A DNA stretch of 64,000 bases, taken from contig NZ_MUXE01000004.1 of the NCBI RefSeq assembly GCF_003063245.1, positions 147,193 through 211,192 on the forward strand, given 5' to 3'. Made by a program: the position numbers and the translations under genes. Source of the stretch: Arcobacter caeni (GTDB taxonomy: Bacteria > Campylobacterota > Campylobacteria > Campylobacterales > Arcobacteraceae). The notes beneath the pieces are model-generated. The model was given only the letters and a program-made list of their open reading frames with translations, did no database searches and had not been told where the DNA came from. How positions within the stretch are numbered: position 1 is the first letter of the stretch; every line of letters starts with the position of its first letter. Below, in pieces: positions 18,262-28,011 of this stretch.

Positions 18262-18684
18262 ATGTTAGACATAAGTCCTGTATTATTGCTTAGCTCTGGT
18301 ATCATCTTTCTTTTAGTTGTTGCTAGACTAAACAGTTGTCTTTTCAAACCATTACTAAAGCACATGGATGATAGAACAGCTTCTATAAAAAAAGATTTAG
18401 AAGATGCGAAATCAAACGGTGCAGATGTTGATGGTTTGTTAGCCGAAGCAAATGATATTATTGCTAAAGCAAAAAAAGAGGCAGCTGCAATTAGAGAACA
18501 AGCTTATAAGGAAGCAAAGGATAGTGCTGATGCAAAACTTGCAAGTGCTAAATCTAATTTAGAAGTAAAATCTGCGGAATTTACTAAAAACTTACAAGAC
18601 GAGGCTAAAGCTCTAAGAGATTCTTTAGTATCTTCTATGCCTCAATTTAATGAGAGCCTAAAAGCTAAGCTTAGCTCAATTTAA
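18262..18684 (+). CDS. atpF': ATP synthase subunit b' (FoF1)
   Basis: One of two b-type stator subunits. The 140 residues start with one membrane segment (about 5-27) followed by a long charged, heptad-like helix rich in Ala, Lys and Glu. Two consecutive b-type genes, this one and atpF, are typical for Campylobacterota ATP synthases. A strong TGGAGGA ribosome site precedes it. The genes for subunits a and c are not in this window. Confidence 0.88.
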   Translation: MLDISPVLLLSSGIIFLLVVARLNSCLFKPLLKHMDDRTASIKKDLEDAKSNGADVDGLLAEANDIIAKAKKEAAAIREQAYKEAKDSADAKLASAKSNLEVKSAEFTKNLQDEAKALRDSLVSSMPQFNESLKAKLSSI

Positions 18685-18699
18685 TAAAGGGATTGAAAT

Positions 18700-19212
18700 A
18701 TGAAAAGAATATTATTACTTGGGTTGGCTTTAGTTCCAGTTGCATTACTTGCAAACGAAGGCGCGGTAGAAACTGATTTAGTTCAAAGAACCGTTAACTT
18801 TATAATATTTGCTGGAATTTTATGGTATTTACTTGCTGATAAAATAAAAGCATTTTTTGCTGAGAGATCTTTATCTATTCAAGGAGAACTTGACAAAGTA
18901 CAAGATACTTTAAAAGCTTCTCAAGATAAAGTTAAAGATGCACAGAAAAAATTAGAGGAAGCAAAAAAAATTGCTACTGAGATTATTGATAGTGCAAAAG
19001 CTGATATAGATTCAGTTAAACAAAAAGTTGCAACTGCTGTTGATTCAGACATTGTAAATCTAAATAAAAGTTTAGAAGAAATGATGAAAGTTGAAACGTC
19101 AAAAGCTAAAAAAGAAGTTGTTACTAAAGTTCTTGAAGAGCTATTAAGTTCTGAAAATATTAAATTAACTCAACAAGAGTTAGCAAATATTGTTCTTAAA
19201 AAGGTAGCATAG
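18700..19212 (+). CDS. atpF: ATP synthase subunit b (FoF1)
   Basis: The second stator subunit, 170 residues. It begins with a signal-like hydrophobic stretch ending in LLANEGA, then a membrane segment (VNFIIFAGILWYLLADKI) and a long coiled-coil region reaching to F1. It lies 15 bases after the b' gene and abuts atpH directly, so it belongs to one operon of seven atp genes. Confidence 0.93.
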   Translation: MKRILLLGLALVPVALLANEGAVETDLVQRTVNFIIFAGILWYLLADKIKAFFAERSLSIQGELDKVQDTLKASQDKVKDAQKKLEEAKKIATEIIDSAKADIDSVKQKVATAVDSDIVNLNKSLEEMMKVETSKAKKEVVTKVLEELLSSENIKLTQQELANIVLKKVA

Positions 19213-19743
19213 ATGAATGATTTAGTAGCAAAAAGATATGTTAAAGCATTGATTGATGGTAGAGATAATCAAGTTATTAACAACATTAGTGGTAATTTAA
19301 ATACTATTTCATCAGCATTTTTTGATGAAAAATTTATTTCAATTATAACTTCTCCGGAAGTTGCTGATTATGCAAAAGTAGATTTAATTATCTCTTTGGT
19401 TGATTCAGCTAATGAAACTTTAATTAATTTCATAAAACTGCTAGGTGAAAAAAGAAGGTTGTCATTATTACCAATTATTGCAAAAGAATTAAACACTCAA
19501 ATTGCAAAAATGAATAATAATTATATTGGTGTTGTTTATACTAATCAAGAATTATCAAATGATTATGTCTCTTCAATTGAAGAACAATTTAGTAAAAAAT
19601 TTAATGTTAAATTATCATTAACACAAAATGTTTGTGATTATGATGGCATTAAAGTGGATATTGATGGACTGGGAGTTGAAATTTCTTTTTCTAAAGAGAG
19701 ATTAAAATCACAGTTAATAGATCATATTTTAAAAGCAGTTTAG
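19213..19743 (+). CDS. atpH: ATP synthase subunit delta
   Basis: The 176-residue stator cap protein that connects the b dimer to the F1 head. It opens with the family phrase LVAKRYVKALID and ends in the C-terminal beta/helix region DIDGLGVEISFSKERLKSQL. It starts at the base after the atpF stop codon. Confidence 0.93.
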   Translation: MNDLVAKRYVKALIDGRDNQVINNISGNLNTISSAFFDEKFISIITSPEVADYAKVDLIISLVDSANETLINFIKLLGEKRRLSLLPIIAKELNTQIAKMNNNYIGVVYTNQELSNDYVSSIEEQFSKKFNVKLSLTQNVCDYDGIKVDIDGLGVEISFSKERLKSQLIDHILKAV

Positions 19744-19764
19744 AACTTACAAAGGAGAAATTGA

Positions 19765-21282
19765 ATGGGTGCAAAAATTCAAGCTGATGAAATCAGTTCT
19801 ATTATAAAAGAAAGAATTGATAACTTTGAATTAAATGTAGATGTAAATGAAACAGGTAAAATTATCTCTTATGCAGATGGTATTGCTCAAGTTTACGGTC
19901 TAAAAAATGTTATGGCTGGGGAAATTGTTGAGTTTGAAAATGGTGAGAGAGGTCTTGCTTCTAACTTAGAAGAATCTTCAGTTGGTGTTGTTGTTCTTGG
20001 AAAAGGTGAGGGTCTAAGAGAAGGTACTTCTTGTAAAAGACTTGGTAAACTTTTATCTACTCCTGTTGGTGATGCAATGGTTGGAAGAGTAGTTAATGCT
20101 CTTGGTGAACCAATTGATGGTAAAGGTGCTATTGCTTCAAGTGAATCAAGACTTGTAGAAGAAAAAGCTCCTGGAATTATGGCTAGAAAATCAGTTCATG
20201 AACCATTACAAACAGGTATTAAAGCAATTGATGCGCTTGTTCCAATTGGAAGAGGTCAAAGAGAGCTTATTATTGGTGATAGACAAACTGGTAAAACAAC
20301 TGTTGCTATTGATACTATCCTTAACCAAAAAGGTGAAGGTGTTGTTTGTATTTATGTTGCTATTGGTCAAAAATCATCTTCTGTTGCTTCTATTGTTAGA
20401 ACATTAGAAGAAGCTGGTGCAATGGAATATACAATTATTGTTAATGCATCTGCTGCTGATTCTGCTGCATTACAATTTTTAGCACCATATACAGGTGTTA
20501 CTATTGGTGAATTCTTTAGAGATAATGGAAAACATGCATTAATTATTTATGATGATTTATCAAAACATGCTGTTGCATATAGAGAAATGTCATTAATTTT
20601 ACGAAGACCTCCAGGTCGAGAAGCATATCCAGGAGATGTATTTTATCTACACTCAAGATTATTAGAAAGAGCTGCTAAAATGAGTGATGAAAGAGGTGCT
20701 GGTTCAATGACTGCATTACCAATCATCGAAACTCAAGCTGGGGATGTTGCTGCATATATTCCAACAAATGTTATTTCTATTACTGATGGACAAATTTTCT
20801 TAGAAACTAACCTATTTAACTCAGGAATTAGACCTGCAATTAATGTTGGTTTATCAGTATCTAGAGTTGGTGGAGCTGCACAAATTAAAGCTACTAAACA
20901 AGTTGCTGGTACTTTAAAATTATCTCTTGCTCAATATAGAGAACTTGAGGCATTTGCACAATTTGCATCAGACTTAGACGAAGCTACTAGAAGAGAATTA
21001 GAGCTTGGTCAAAGAATGGTTGAAGTATTAAAACAAGGTGTAAATAAACCACTAGTTATTGAAAAACAAGTTGTTATTATTTATGCAGGTACTAAAGGGT
21101 ACTTAAATGATATTGCTGTTGGTGATGTTGTAAGATTTGAAGCTGAATTACATGCATTTTTTGAACAAAAATATTCAAATATTTTAAATGCAATCAAATC
21201 TTCTCAAAAAATTGATGATAATACAGAAGCAGAATTAAAAGCTGCATTAGAAGAGTTTAAAACTGTATTTAGTGCAAACTAA
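19765..21282 (+). CDS. atpA: ATP synthase subunit alpha
   Basis: The non-catalytic nucleotide-binding subunit of F1, 505 residues, the usual length. The P-loop GDRQTGKTT, the [15 protein letters not shown] segment and the [28 protein letters not shown] region are characteristic. An AAAGGAGA ribosome site lies before the ATG; codon use is noticeably more GC3-rich than neighbours at conserved positions, as expected for high expression. Confidence 0.98.
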   Translation: MGAKIQADEISSIIKERIDNFELNVDVNETGKIISYADGIAQVYGLKNVMAGEIVEFENGERGLASNLEESSVGVVVLGKGEGLREGTSCKRLGKLLSTPVGDAMVGRVVNALGEPIDGKGAIASSESRLVEEKAPGIMARKSVHEPLQTGIKAIDALVPIGRGQRELIIGDRQTGKTTVAIDTILNQKGEGVVCIYVAIGQKSSSVASIVRTLEEAGAMEYTIIVNASAADSAALQFLAPYTGVTIGEFFRDNGKHALIIYDDLSKHAVAYREMSLILRRPPGREAYPGDVFYLHSRLLERAAKMSDERGAGSMTALPIIETQAGDVAAYIPTNVISITDGQIFLETNLFNSGIRPAINVGLSVSRVGGAAQIKATKQVAGTLKLSLAQYRELEAFAQFASDLDEATRRELELGQRMVEVLKQGVNKPLVIEKQVVIIYAGTKGYLNDIAVGDVVRFEAELHAFFEQKYSNILNAIKSSQKIDDNTEAELKAALEEFKTVFSAN

Positions 21283-21292
21283 GGATTAGTCA

Positions 21293-22177
21293 ATGGCTAA
21301 CTTAAAAGAGATAAAAGTAAAAATAGGTAGTGTTAAAAATACTCAGAAAACTACAAAAGCTATGAAGCTTGTATCTTCTGCAAAACTAACTCGTACTAGA
21401 CAATTGTCTGAACAAGCTAGAAGTTATGCAAAAAAGATAAATGAAGTTCTTTCTGATATTGCTGCTAGAGTTAGCAAAGTTCAAGACGAAGGAAATATTA
21501 GTAGAGCATTCATTCAAAATGATGCACCAAAAACAATTGATATTGTTTTTGTAACTGCTGATAAAGGACTTTGCGGTGGTTTTAATATGGCGACAATTAA
21601 AACAGTTAGTAAGTTGATTTCTGAATATGAAGCAAAAGGTATAAAAGTTAGATTAAGAGCTGCTGGAAGAAAAGGTGTTGATTTCTTTTCATTCCAAGGA
21701 ATTGCTTTAGAGCAAAGAGTTTCTGATTTATCTTCTGCACCAGAGTATGATAGAGCTGCAGAGTTTATTCATGCTGTTGTTGAAGATTTTAGAAATAAAG
21801 TTACTGATAAAGTTGTTATTGTTTACAATGGTTTTTTAAATATGTTAACTCAAGAAATTAGAGTAAGAGATTTATTGCCAATAAGCTTAGATCTTGCAGA
21901 AGTAAAAGATACTGGGTCTATGTTAGATATTGAACCAGATGATGATGAAGAAGTATTAAATGAATTAACTGATAAATATATTGATTTCAATATGTATTAT
22001 GCTTTAATTGACTCTTTAGCTGCTGAACATAGTGCTAGAATGCAAGCAATGGAAGCTGCAACTAAAAATGCAAAAGAAAAAGTAGATAGTTTAACAGTAG
22101 AATATAACAAAGCTAGACAAGCTGCAATTACAACAGAGCTGATAGAGATTATCAGTGGTGTTGAAGCATTAAAATAA
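21293..22177 (+). CDS. atpG: ATP synthase subunit gamma
   Basis: The rotating central stalk of F1, 294 residues. It shows the N-terminal helix with KVKIGSVKNTQKTTKAMKLV, the VTADKGLCGGFN motif and the C-terminal helix with AMEAATKNAKEK and ending region TTELIEIISGVEAL. It is ten bases after atpA. Confidence 0.97.
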   Translation: MANLKEIKVKIGSVKNTQKTTKAMKLVSSAKLTRTRQLSEQARSYAKKINEVLSDIAARVSKVQDEGNISRAFIQNDAPKTIDIVFVTADKGLCGGFNMATIKTVSKLISEYEAKGIKVRLRAAGRKGVDFFSFQGIALEQRVSDLSSAPEYDRAAEFIHAVVEDFRNKVTDKVVIVYNGFLNMLTQEIRVRDLLPISLDLAEVKDTGSMLDIEPDDDEEVLNELTDKYIDFNMYYALIDSLAAEHSARMQAMEAATKNAKEKVDSLTVEYNKARQAAITTELIEIISGVEALK

Positions 22178-23590
<1,413 letters not shown>

Positions 23591-23612
23591 CAAAACCATA
23601 TTAAGGCATAAC

Positions 23613-23990
23613 ATGGATACAATTAGATTATCAATAGTTACACCTAATGGCGAAATTTTTAATGATGATGTTAAAACAGTAACTCTCCCTGGAAAAGAGG
23701 GAGAGTTTGGTGTTTTACCAGGACATTCATCATTAATTTCTTCATTAACAGTTGGTGTAATTGTTATTGAAAAAGCAAATTCTACGGAAGCTGTTGCCAT
23801 TAACTGGGGACATGTAAAAGTAGATGAAAGATCAGTTGATGTATTGGCTGATGGAGCTATTGCATTAACATCAGGAAAAGATTCTGAAATAGCTAAAAAT
23901 ATTGAAGCTGCAAAAGAATTAGTAAATTCTGTAAAAGATTCGAATATCTCTGTTGCTTTTGTTGAAGCAAAAATTAATTCATTCGCATAA
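23613..23990 (+). CDS. atpC: ATP synthase subunit epsilon
   Basis: The 125-residue F1 epsilon subunit, which binds gamma and can inhibit ATP hydrolysis. The N-terminal beta sandwich is recognised by VTPNGEIFNDDVKTVTLPGKEGEFGVLPGHSSL-type spacing (seen as PGKEGEFGVLPGHSSL). The C-terminal helical part is short. Its stop codon is only one base from the start of tolQ, so the atp and tol genes are physically continuous. Confidence 0.95.
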   Translation: MDTIRLSIVTPNGEIFNDDVKTVTLPGKEGEFGVLPGHSSLISSLTVGVIVIEKANSTEAVAINWGHVKVDERSVDVLADGAIALTSGKDSEIAKNIEAAKELVNSVKDSNISVAFVEAKINSFA

Positions 23991-23991
23991 A

Positions 23992-24552
23992 ATGATTACT
24001 ACAATACTAAATTATTTGGCAAATAGTGGTGCTATAACTTATATAGTTTTAGCACTATTGTCAATTTACCTAATCGTTACAATCTGGATTTTCTTTTATA
24101 GATATTTTGCGGTTACCGCTCTCATTAAAAATGAAGTTAAATCGTTAGAATCATTAACATCTAGAGAAGCTAGATTTTCGTCATTGTCTGCACTAAATAA
24201 GTGTACAACTAATACTAGTTCTAAAGAACTATTATATGCTTGTGAAATTAATATAATTAAAGATGCAAGTTCAGGAATTTCATGGTTAGCAATAATTTCT
24301 TCAACATCTCCATTTATTGGTCTTTTTGGAACAGTTATTGGAATATTAGAATCTTTTGCAAAATTCGCAAATCAATCAAAAGTTGCTTTTGCTATTATTG
24401 CACCTGCAATTAGTGAAGCATTAGTTGCAACAGCAGCTGGTATTTTTGTTGCTATATTTGCTTATACTTTTCACCAAATACTTTCAAGAAAGATATATGA
24501 GTTAAATATTTATCTTAAGGCACAAGCCCAAATTTTAATTGCTAAGGGTTAA
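23992..24552 (+). CDS. tolQ: TolQ-type proton channel protein (MotA/TolQ/ExbB family)
   Basis: TolQ with TolR forms the inner-membrane proton channel that energises TolA. I chose the ATG at 23992, one base after the atpC stop, giving 186 residues; an upstream TTG would overlap atpC in another frame and adds a non-conserved leader. There are three membrane segments (about 13-33, 97-120 and 140-165), with family phrases SPFIGLFGTVIGILESF and APAISEALVATAAGIFVAI. Position before tolR-tolA-tolB-pal separates it from ExbB. Confidence 0.9.
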   Translation: MITTILNYLANSGAITYIVLALLSIYLIVTIWIFFYRYFAVTALIKNEVKSLESLTSREARFSSLSALNKCTTNTSSKELLYACEINIIKDASSGISWLAIISSTSPFIGLFGTVIGILESFAKFANQSKVAFAIIAPAISEALVATAAGIFVAIFAYTFHQILSRKIYELNIYLKAQAQILIAKG

Positions 24553-24556
24553 TATA

Positions 24557-24946
24557 GTGTACGATTTTAATGATAAACCAGAATTAAATATTACACCCTT
24601 AGTTGATATTATGCTAGTTTTACTAGCAATATTAATGGTTACAGCTCCTGTAATAGAGTTTGAAGAACAAATAAATCTTCCAACTGGAAGCAAATCACAA
24701 CAAACCCAAGATGTTCAAAAAATTGATATTATTATTACTAAAGATAGAATAGTTACACTTAATAAAAATAAAGTTGATATAGCAAATTTTCCAGATAGTT
24801 TTCTTCTTTTTTCAAATGGAAAAGATCAAAATACTCCTATCCACATAAGAGCTGATAAAGAATTAAAATATGATGATATTATGTTTGTTTTAAAATCAGT
24901 TAAAGAGGCTGGTTTTTTTAAAGTTGCATTAGTAACAGACGGATAA
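24557..24946 (+). CDS. tolR: TolR-type channel partner (ExbD/TolR family)
   Basis: The 129-residue protein has one membrane helix with the proton-carrying Asp in LNITPLVDIMLVLLAILMV and a periplasmic domain of ExbD/TolR type. I placed the start at the GTG at 24557, eight bases after an AAGGG ribosome site lying within the last tolQ codons; a TTG at 24539 would overlap tolQ and add six non-conserved residues. The product pairs with TolQ. Confidence 0.88.
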   Translation: MYDFNDKPELNITPLVDIMLVLLAILMVTAPVIEFEEQINLPTGSKSQQTQDVQKIDIIITKDRIVTLNKNKVDIANFPDSFLLFSNGKDQNTPIHIRADKELKYDDIMFVLKSVKEAGFFKVALVTDG

Positions 24947-24949
24947 TAA

Positions 24950-25678
24950 ATGCAAAAGAATTTTTCATTTATACTTTCAGGTATAATAGCAGTTTCATTT
25001 TATATTTTTATTTGTTTTTTATTATTTGCATATCTTGCTAGTCCAATTCCTAAAACTTATGATATCAAATCTGCATCAGAAGTAATTGAGCTTGATATGA
25101 TAACTGAAAAAGCTGAAAAGAAAATGGTTGAAAAAAAGACGGAAAAAAAGATAGAACAAGAAGAAGTTAAAGAAGAAAAAGTAGCATCTGCTTCAAACGA
25201 AAAAAAACCAGATTTAAAATCTTTATTTGCTAATGTAAAAGAAACAGCAAAAGCTGTTACAAAAGAAGAAGTTAATAATATTGAAAAATCTATAGATCCA
25301 AAAAGATTTAAGTCAAAGTTTGAAAAAGAAAAAAAATCTAATAATATTAAAATTGATAAATTGCTTGAAGATGAAAAAACAGCAACAAATGTTAAGAGTA
25401 CAAACTCTACAAAAGGTCAAGAAACAGATGAATATTTTTCAAAAGTTCATGAATTATTATCTGTTTGGAATCCAATTGGTACAGGGCTTAAAGCAGTAGT
25501 ATTAATTATGATTAATTTAGATGGAAGATTTGATTATCGTGTAGTTACTAATTCAGGTGATGAAGGTTTTGATTCATCTTTAAAAGCTTTCTTAGAAGAA
25601 CAAAAAAATGTAGCTTATCCAAAGCCTACAAAAGATAAAGATATAAGAATTAATGTTGATTTTAAATCAGAAGGATAG
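24950..25678 (+). CDS. tolA: TolA-like energy-transducing protein
   Basis: The 242-residue protein has one N-terminal membrane segment (about 8-30), a long Lys/Glu-rich central region that probably forms an extended helix across the periplasm, and a small C-terminal domain resembling TonB/TolA C domains (VLIMINLDGRFDYRVVTNSGDEGF). It links TolQR in the inner membrane with TolB and Pal at the outer membrane. Its position between tolR and tolB is the main evidence for TolA rather than TonB. Confidence 0.85.
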   Translation: MQKNFSFILSGIIAVSFYIFICFLLFAYLASPIPKTYDIKSASEVIELDMITEKAEKKMVEKKTEKKIEQEEVKEEKVASASNEKKPDLKSLFANVKETAKAVTKEEVNNIEKSIDPKRFKSKFEKEKKSNNIKIDKLLEDEKTATNVKSTNSTKGQETDEYFSKVHELLSVWNPIGTGLKAVVLIMINLDGRFDYRVVTNSGDEGFDSSLKAFLEEQKNVAYPKPTKDKDIRINVDFKSEG

Positions 25679-25683
25679 AATAT

Positions 25684-26952
25684 ATGTATAAAATATTATT
25701 ATTGTTGTCATTGGTAGTTTGCTCTGTTTTTGCGCAAGTTGATGCAAATTTAGAAGTTGTAAAAAAAATTAATGCTTTACCAAAAATTTTAGTTTCAGTT
25801 GCAACTGACACATTAGAAATTGAAACTTTAAATAAAATTAAAAAAAGTTTAGCAGATGATTTATCTGTAAGTGGTCACTTTGAAGTTGTATCAGTTAATA
25901 GTGTAACTTCATATGAAAATATGCCTGATATTATTGGCTTGTCTAATCAAGGAATTAATTTATATTTAAATTTATCTGCTAAAAAAGAAGCAGGTTCTTA
26001 TACTTTGATGACAAAATTATATGATATAAATTCTAGAACACTGATATTAGAAAAGAATTTTGCTACAACACAAGAAGATAGATATGTTTTTTTAGCTCAT
26101 AAAGCTGCAATTTCAACAAATGCATTTTTTAAAGCACCAAGTATTGATTGGATGGAAAAATTCGTGGTATTTTCAACATATACAGCATCAGGTGCTGCTG
26201 ATATTATGATTGGGGATTATACTTTAACTTATAAAAAAACAGTTGTATCAGGTGGACTAAATATTTTCCCAAAATGGGCAGATAGTGAGCAAAAAACAAT
26301 TTATTATACAACTTATAATTATAAAAAACCGACATTAGTTAAATTAAATATTTATAATAGAAGTAAAGAAATTATTATGGATTCCGATGGTATGTTAGCT
26401 TGTTCTGATGTAAATGCAGATGGAACTAAATTGTTAATTACAGCATCACCAGCTGGTCAACCAGATATTTTCTTATATGATATAAGAAGTAAAAATAAAA
26501 CACAAATAACAAAATATGGTGGAATTGATGTTGGAGGACACTTTATTGAAAATGATACAAGAATAGTGTTTGTTTCTGATAGATTAGGGAACCCCAATAT
26601 TTTTGCACAAGGTATTAATTCAAGTTCTGTTGAAAGATTAGTTTATCACAGTAATAATAACTCTTCTGCAACAGCATTTGGAAATAATATCGCATATAGT
26701 AGTAAAGATTCTTCTAATGAATTAGGAGAAAAAAGTTTTAATTTATATTTGATTTCTACAAAAACTGATAGTATGAAAAGATTGACTTCAAGTGGTATAA
26801 ATCAGTTTCCAAAGTTTTCTACTGATGGTGAAACATTATTATTTATAAAAACTTCTGGAGGATCTAGTTCAATCGGAATAATTAGATTGGCATATAGTAA
26901 ATCATTTTTATTCCCTCTTAAAGGAAAAAGAATCCAATCTATTGATTGGTAA
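25684..26952 (+). CDS. tolB: Periplasmic Tol-Pal protein TolB
   Basis: TolB has an N-terminal alpha/beta domain and a C-terminal six-bladed beta propeller that binds Pal. The 422-residue product has a signal peptide ending at VFAQ and repeated propeller blades with phrases such as IFPKWADSEQKTIYYTTYN, ASPAGQPDIFLYDI, VFVSDRLGNPNIFAQ and QFPKFSTDGETLLFI. It starts five bases after tolA. The pal gene is separated from it by about 500 non-coding bases. Confidence 0.94.
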   Translation: MYKILLLLSLVVCSVFAQVDANLEVVKKINALPKILVSVATDTLEIETLNKIKKSLADDLSVSGHFEVVSVNSVTSYENMPDIIGLSNQGINLYLNLSAKKEAGSYTLMTKLYDINSRTLILEKNFATTQEDRYVFLAHKAAISTNAFFKAPSIDWMEKFVVFSTYTASGAADIMIGDYTLTYKKTVVSGGLNIFPKWADSEQKTIYYTTYNYKKPTLVKLNIYNRSKEIIMDSDGMLACSDVNADGTKLLITASPAGQPDIFLYDIRSKNKTQITKYGGIDVGGHFIENDTRIVFVSDRLGNPNIFAQGINSSSVERLVYHSNNNSSATAFGNNIAYSSKDSSNELGEKSFNLYLISTKTDSMKRLTSSGINQFPKFSTDGETLLFIKTSGGSSSIGIIRLAYSKSFLFPLKGKRIQSIDW

Positions 26953-26963
26953 TTCTTATAGTT

Positions 26964-26989
26964 CTGTAAAGCTTTTTAAAGCTTTACAG
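26964..26989 (+). terminator. Hairpin after tolB
   Basis: CTGTAAAGCTTT and its exact complement are separated by TT. There is no T-run after it, so it may be an attenuator, an mRNA 3'-end stabiliser or a weak terminator. Confidence 0.5.
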
Positions 26990-27083
26990 TTACGATAATA
27001 CATAATTTAATTAATCTTCTCTTAAACTATCTTCCAATATTTTCATAATATATATCTGTTTTGCATTAAAATAAATTTTTAAC

Positions 27084-27100
27084 TGTAACATATTGTTACA
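27084..27100. promoter_or_regulatory. Operator-like palindrome TGTAACA-TAT-TGTTACA
   Basis: A perfect 7-bp inverted repeat with a 3-bp centre. Its centre lies about 42 bases before the expected start of a transcript driven by the TATAAT at 27122, the usual position for an activator that touches RNA polymerase. The cognate regulator is unknown; the spacing is not that of a standard CRP or FNR box. Confidence 0.5.
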
Positions 27101-27121
27101 CAAGAGATATTCATGTCTTTG

Positions 27122-27127
27122 TATAAT
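27122..27127 (+). promoter_or_regulatory. TATAAT -10 box in the tolB-pal gap
   Basis: TTTGTATAAT in a T-rich stretch; start expected near 27133. It is positioned between the operator-like palindrome and the strong terminator hairpin. Confidence 0.45.
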
Positions 27128-27132
27128 AAAGT

Positions 27133-27224
27133 ACTTTCTGCTTAATTATAAAAAATTATCTAGTAATTAATGGATAAAGTATCTATTTGACAAAATAATA
27201 ATGTTATTATTTTGTCATTTTTTT
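27133..27224 (+). ncRNA. Candidate small RNA of about 90 nt
   Basis: Bounded by a TATAAT promoter and an intrinsic terminator, with no ORF longer than a few codons inside. The terminator hairpin has a perfect 14-bp stem (27188-27201 with 27204-27217) and a T7 tail at 27218-27224. This is inference from signals only; no known RNA family was recognised. Confidence 0.35.
27188..27224 (+). terminator. Very strong intrinsic terminator in the tolB-pal gap
   Basis: TGACAAAATAATAA and its exact complement with a 2-base loop, followed by seven T. It could end the atp-tol transcript or a separate small RNA. Confidence 0.85.
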
Positions 27225-27346
27225 AACTTTTATATATATATGATAATTAGAATAAAATAATTAATTTATCTTTAATAATATCAATAAAAAAGAGGTTTGT
27301 AAAATTAAAATAATTATTAAAAAGAATTTTCTTAATAAAAAAAAGA

Positions 27347-27387
27347 AATCATTAAGTCAATAAAATGAACTTAATGATTATAGTTTT
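27347..27387 (+). terminator. Second terminator-like hairpin before pal
   Basis: AATCATTAAGT (27347-27357) and its exact complement (27369-27379) enclose an 11-base loop and are followed by ATAGTTTTT. Confidence 0.5.
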
Positions 27388-27429
27388 TATAGATTTTTAT
27401 TTTATAAACAATAATTAAGGTTCACTCTT

Positions 27430-27435
27430 GTATTA
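27430..27435 (+). promoter_or_regulatory. Probable promoter of pal
   Basis: TCTTGTATTAT resembles a -10 element, about 31 bases before the pal ATG. It is needed if the two upstream hairpins do terminate transcription. Confidence 0.4.
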
Positions 27436-27466
27436 TTTCAGCAAATTTTATTTCAAGGACAAAATT

Positions 27467-28006
27467 ATGAAAAAATTAGGTGTTTATTCTTTATTAGTTG
27501 CAGCAATGTTATTCTCTACAGGTTGTAGTGAAAAAAATGCTGATATGAATGTTGATAATGGAGCTCAAGAATCTGTTAATACAAATACTGATTCTAGCAA
27601 TCTTTCTGATGCAGGTTTTTCTGCTTTAGAAAAAGCAGCAAATGGTAATTATTATATGATCAATGGTCAAAAAGTTTTAATTGAGCATGTATATTTCGGA
27701 TTTGACAAATATAACTTAACTTCAGAAAACAAAGAAAAAGCAACTTCAAATGCTTCTAAATTATCTGCATTAACTGCTGATACAACTGTAACAGTTTCTG
27801 GTAATACAGATGAGTGGGGATCAGATGAGTATAACTACGCATTAGGTTTAAAAAGAGCTAACTCTGTTAAAGATGTTTTAGTTGCAAATGGTGTAACTGC
27901 AAATGTTGCATTAGTTTCTTTAGGTGAAAGTTCTCCAGTTTGTACTGAGAAAACTAAAGATTGTTGGGCAAAAAACAGAAGAGTTGAACACGAATTAAGT
28001 AAATAA
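27467..28006 (+). CDS. pal: Peptidoglycan-associated lipoprotein Pal
   Basis: Pal is an outer-membrane lipoprotein that binds peptidoglycan and TolB. I used the ATG at 27467, seven bases after AAGGAC, rather than the TTG 39 bases upstream, because it starts the signal peptide MKKLGVYSLLVAAMLFSTGC with the lipidated Cys20. The C-terminal OmpA-like domain shows YFGFDKYNLT and GNTDEWGSDEYNYALGLKRA, the peptidoglycan-binding signature. The product is 179 residues. Confidence 0.94.
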   Translation: MKKLGVYSLLVAAMLFSTGCSEKNADMNVDNGAQESVNTNTDSSNLSDAGFSALEKAANGNYYMINGQKVLIEHVYFGFDKYNLTSENKEKATSNASKLSALTADTTVTVSGNTDEWGSDEYNYALGLKRANSVKDVLVANGVTANVALVSLGESSPVCTEKTKDCWAKNRRVEHELSK

Positions 28007-28011
28007 TTTCA

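Larger units (their letters stand above)
26953..27466. other. Long non-coding gap between tolB and pal with palindromes and a possible small RNA
   Basis: No ORF of useful length is present on either strand. In order it holds a 12-bp perfect hairpin after tolB (26964-26989), an operator-like palindrome (27084-27100), a TATAAT (27122-27127), a very strong terminator-like hairpin with a T-run (27188-27224), an 11-bp hairpin (27347-27379) followed by T5, and a probable pal promoter near 27430. The rest is AT-rich with nothing recognisable. Confidence 0.7.

Noticed and set aside
20198..20407. 69-codon frame inside atpA (and a similar one at 23241-23468 inside atpD)
   Set aside because: Leu/Lys-rich shadow frames of highly conserved ATP synthase genes; no independent coding evidence.
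24539..24556. TTG start for tolR
   Set aside because: It would place the tolR start inside tolQ upstream of its own best ribosome site (AAGGG), which is correctly spaced for the GTG at 24557.
27225..27346. Possible small ORFs in the tolB-pal gap
   Set aside because: All ATG, GTG or TTG starts reach a stop within a few codons, and none has a proper ribosome site.
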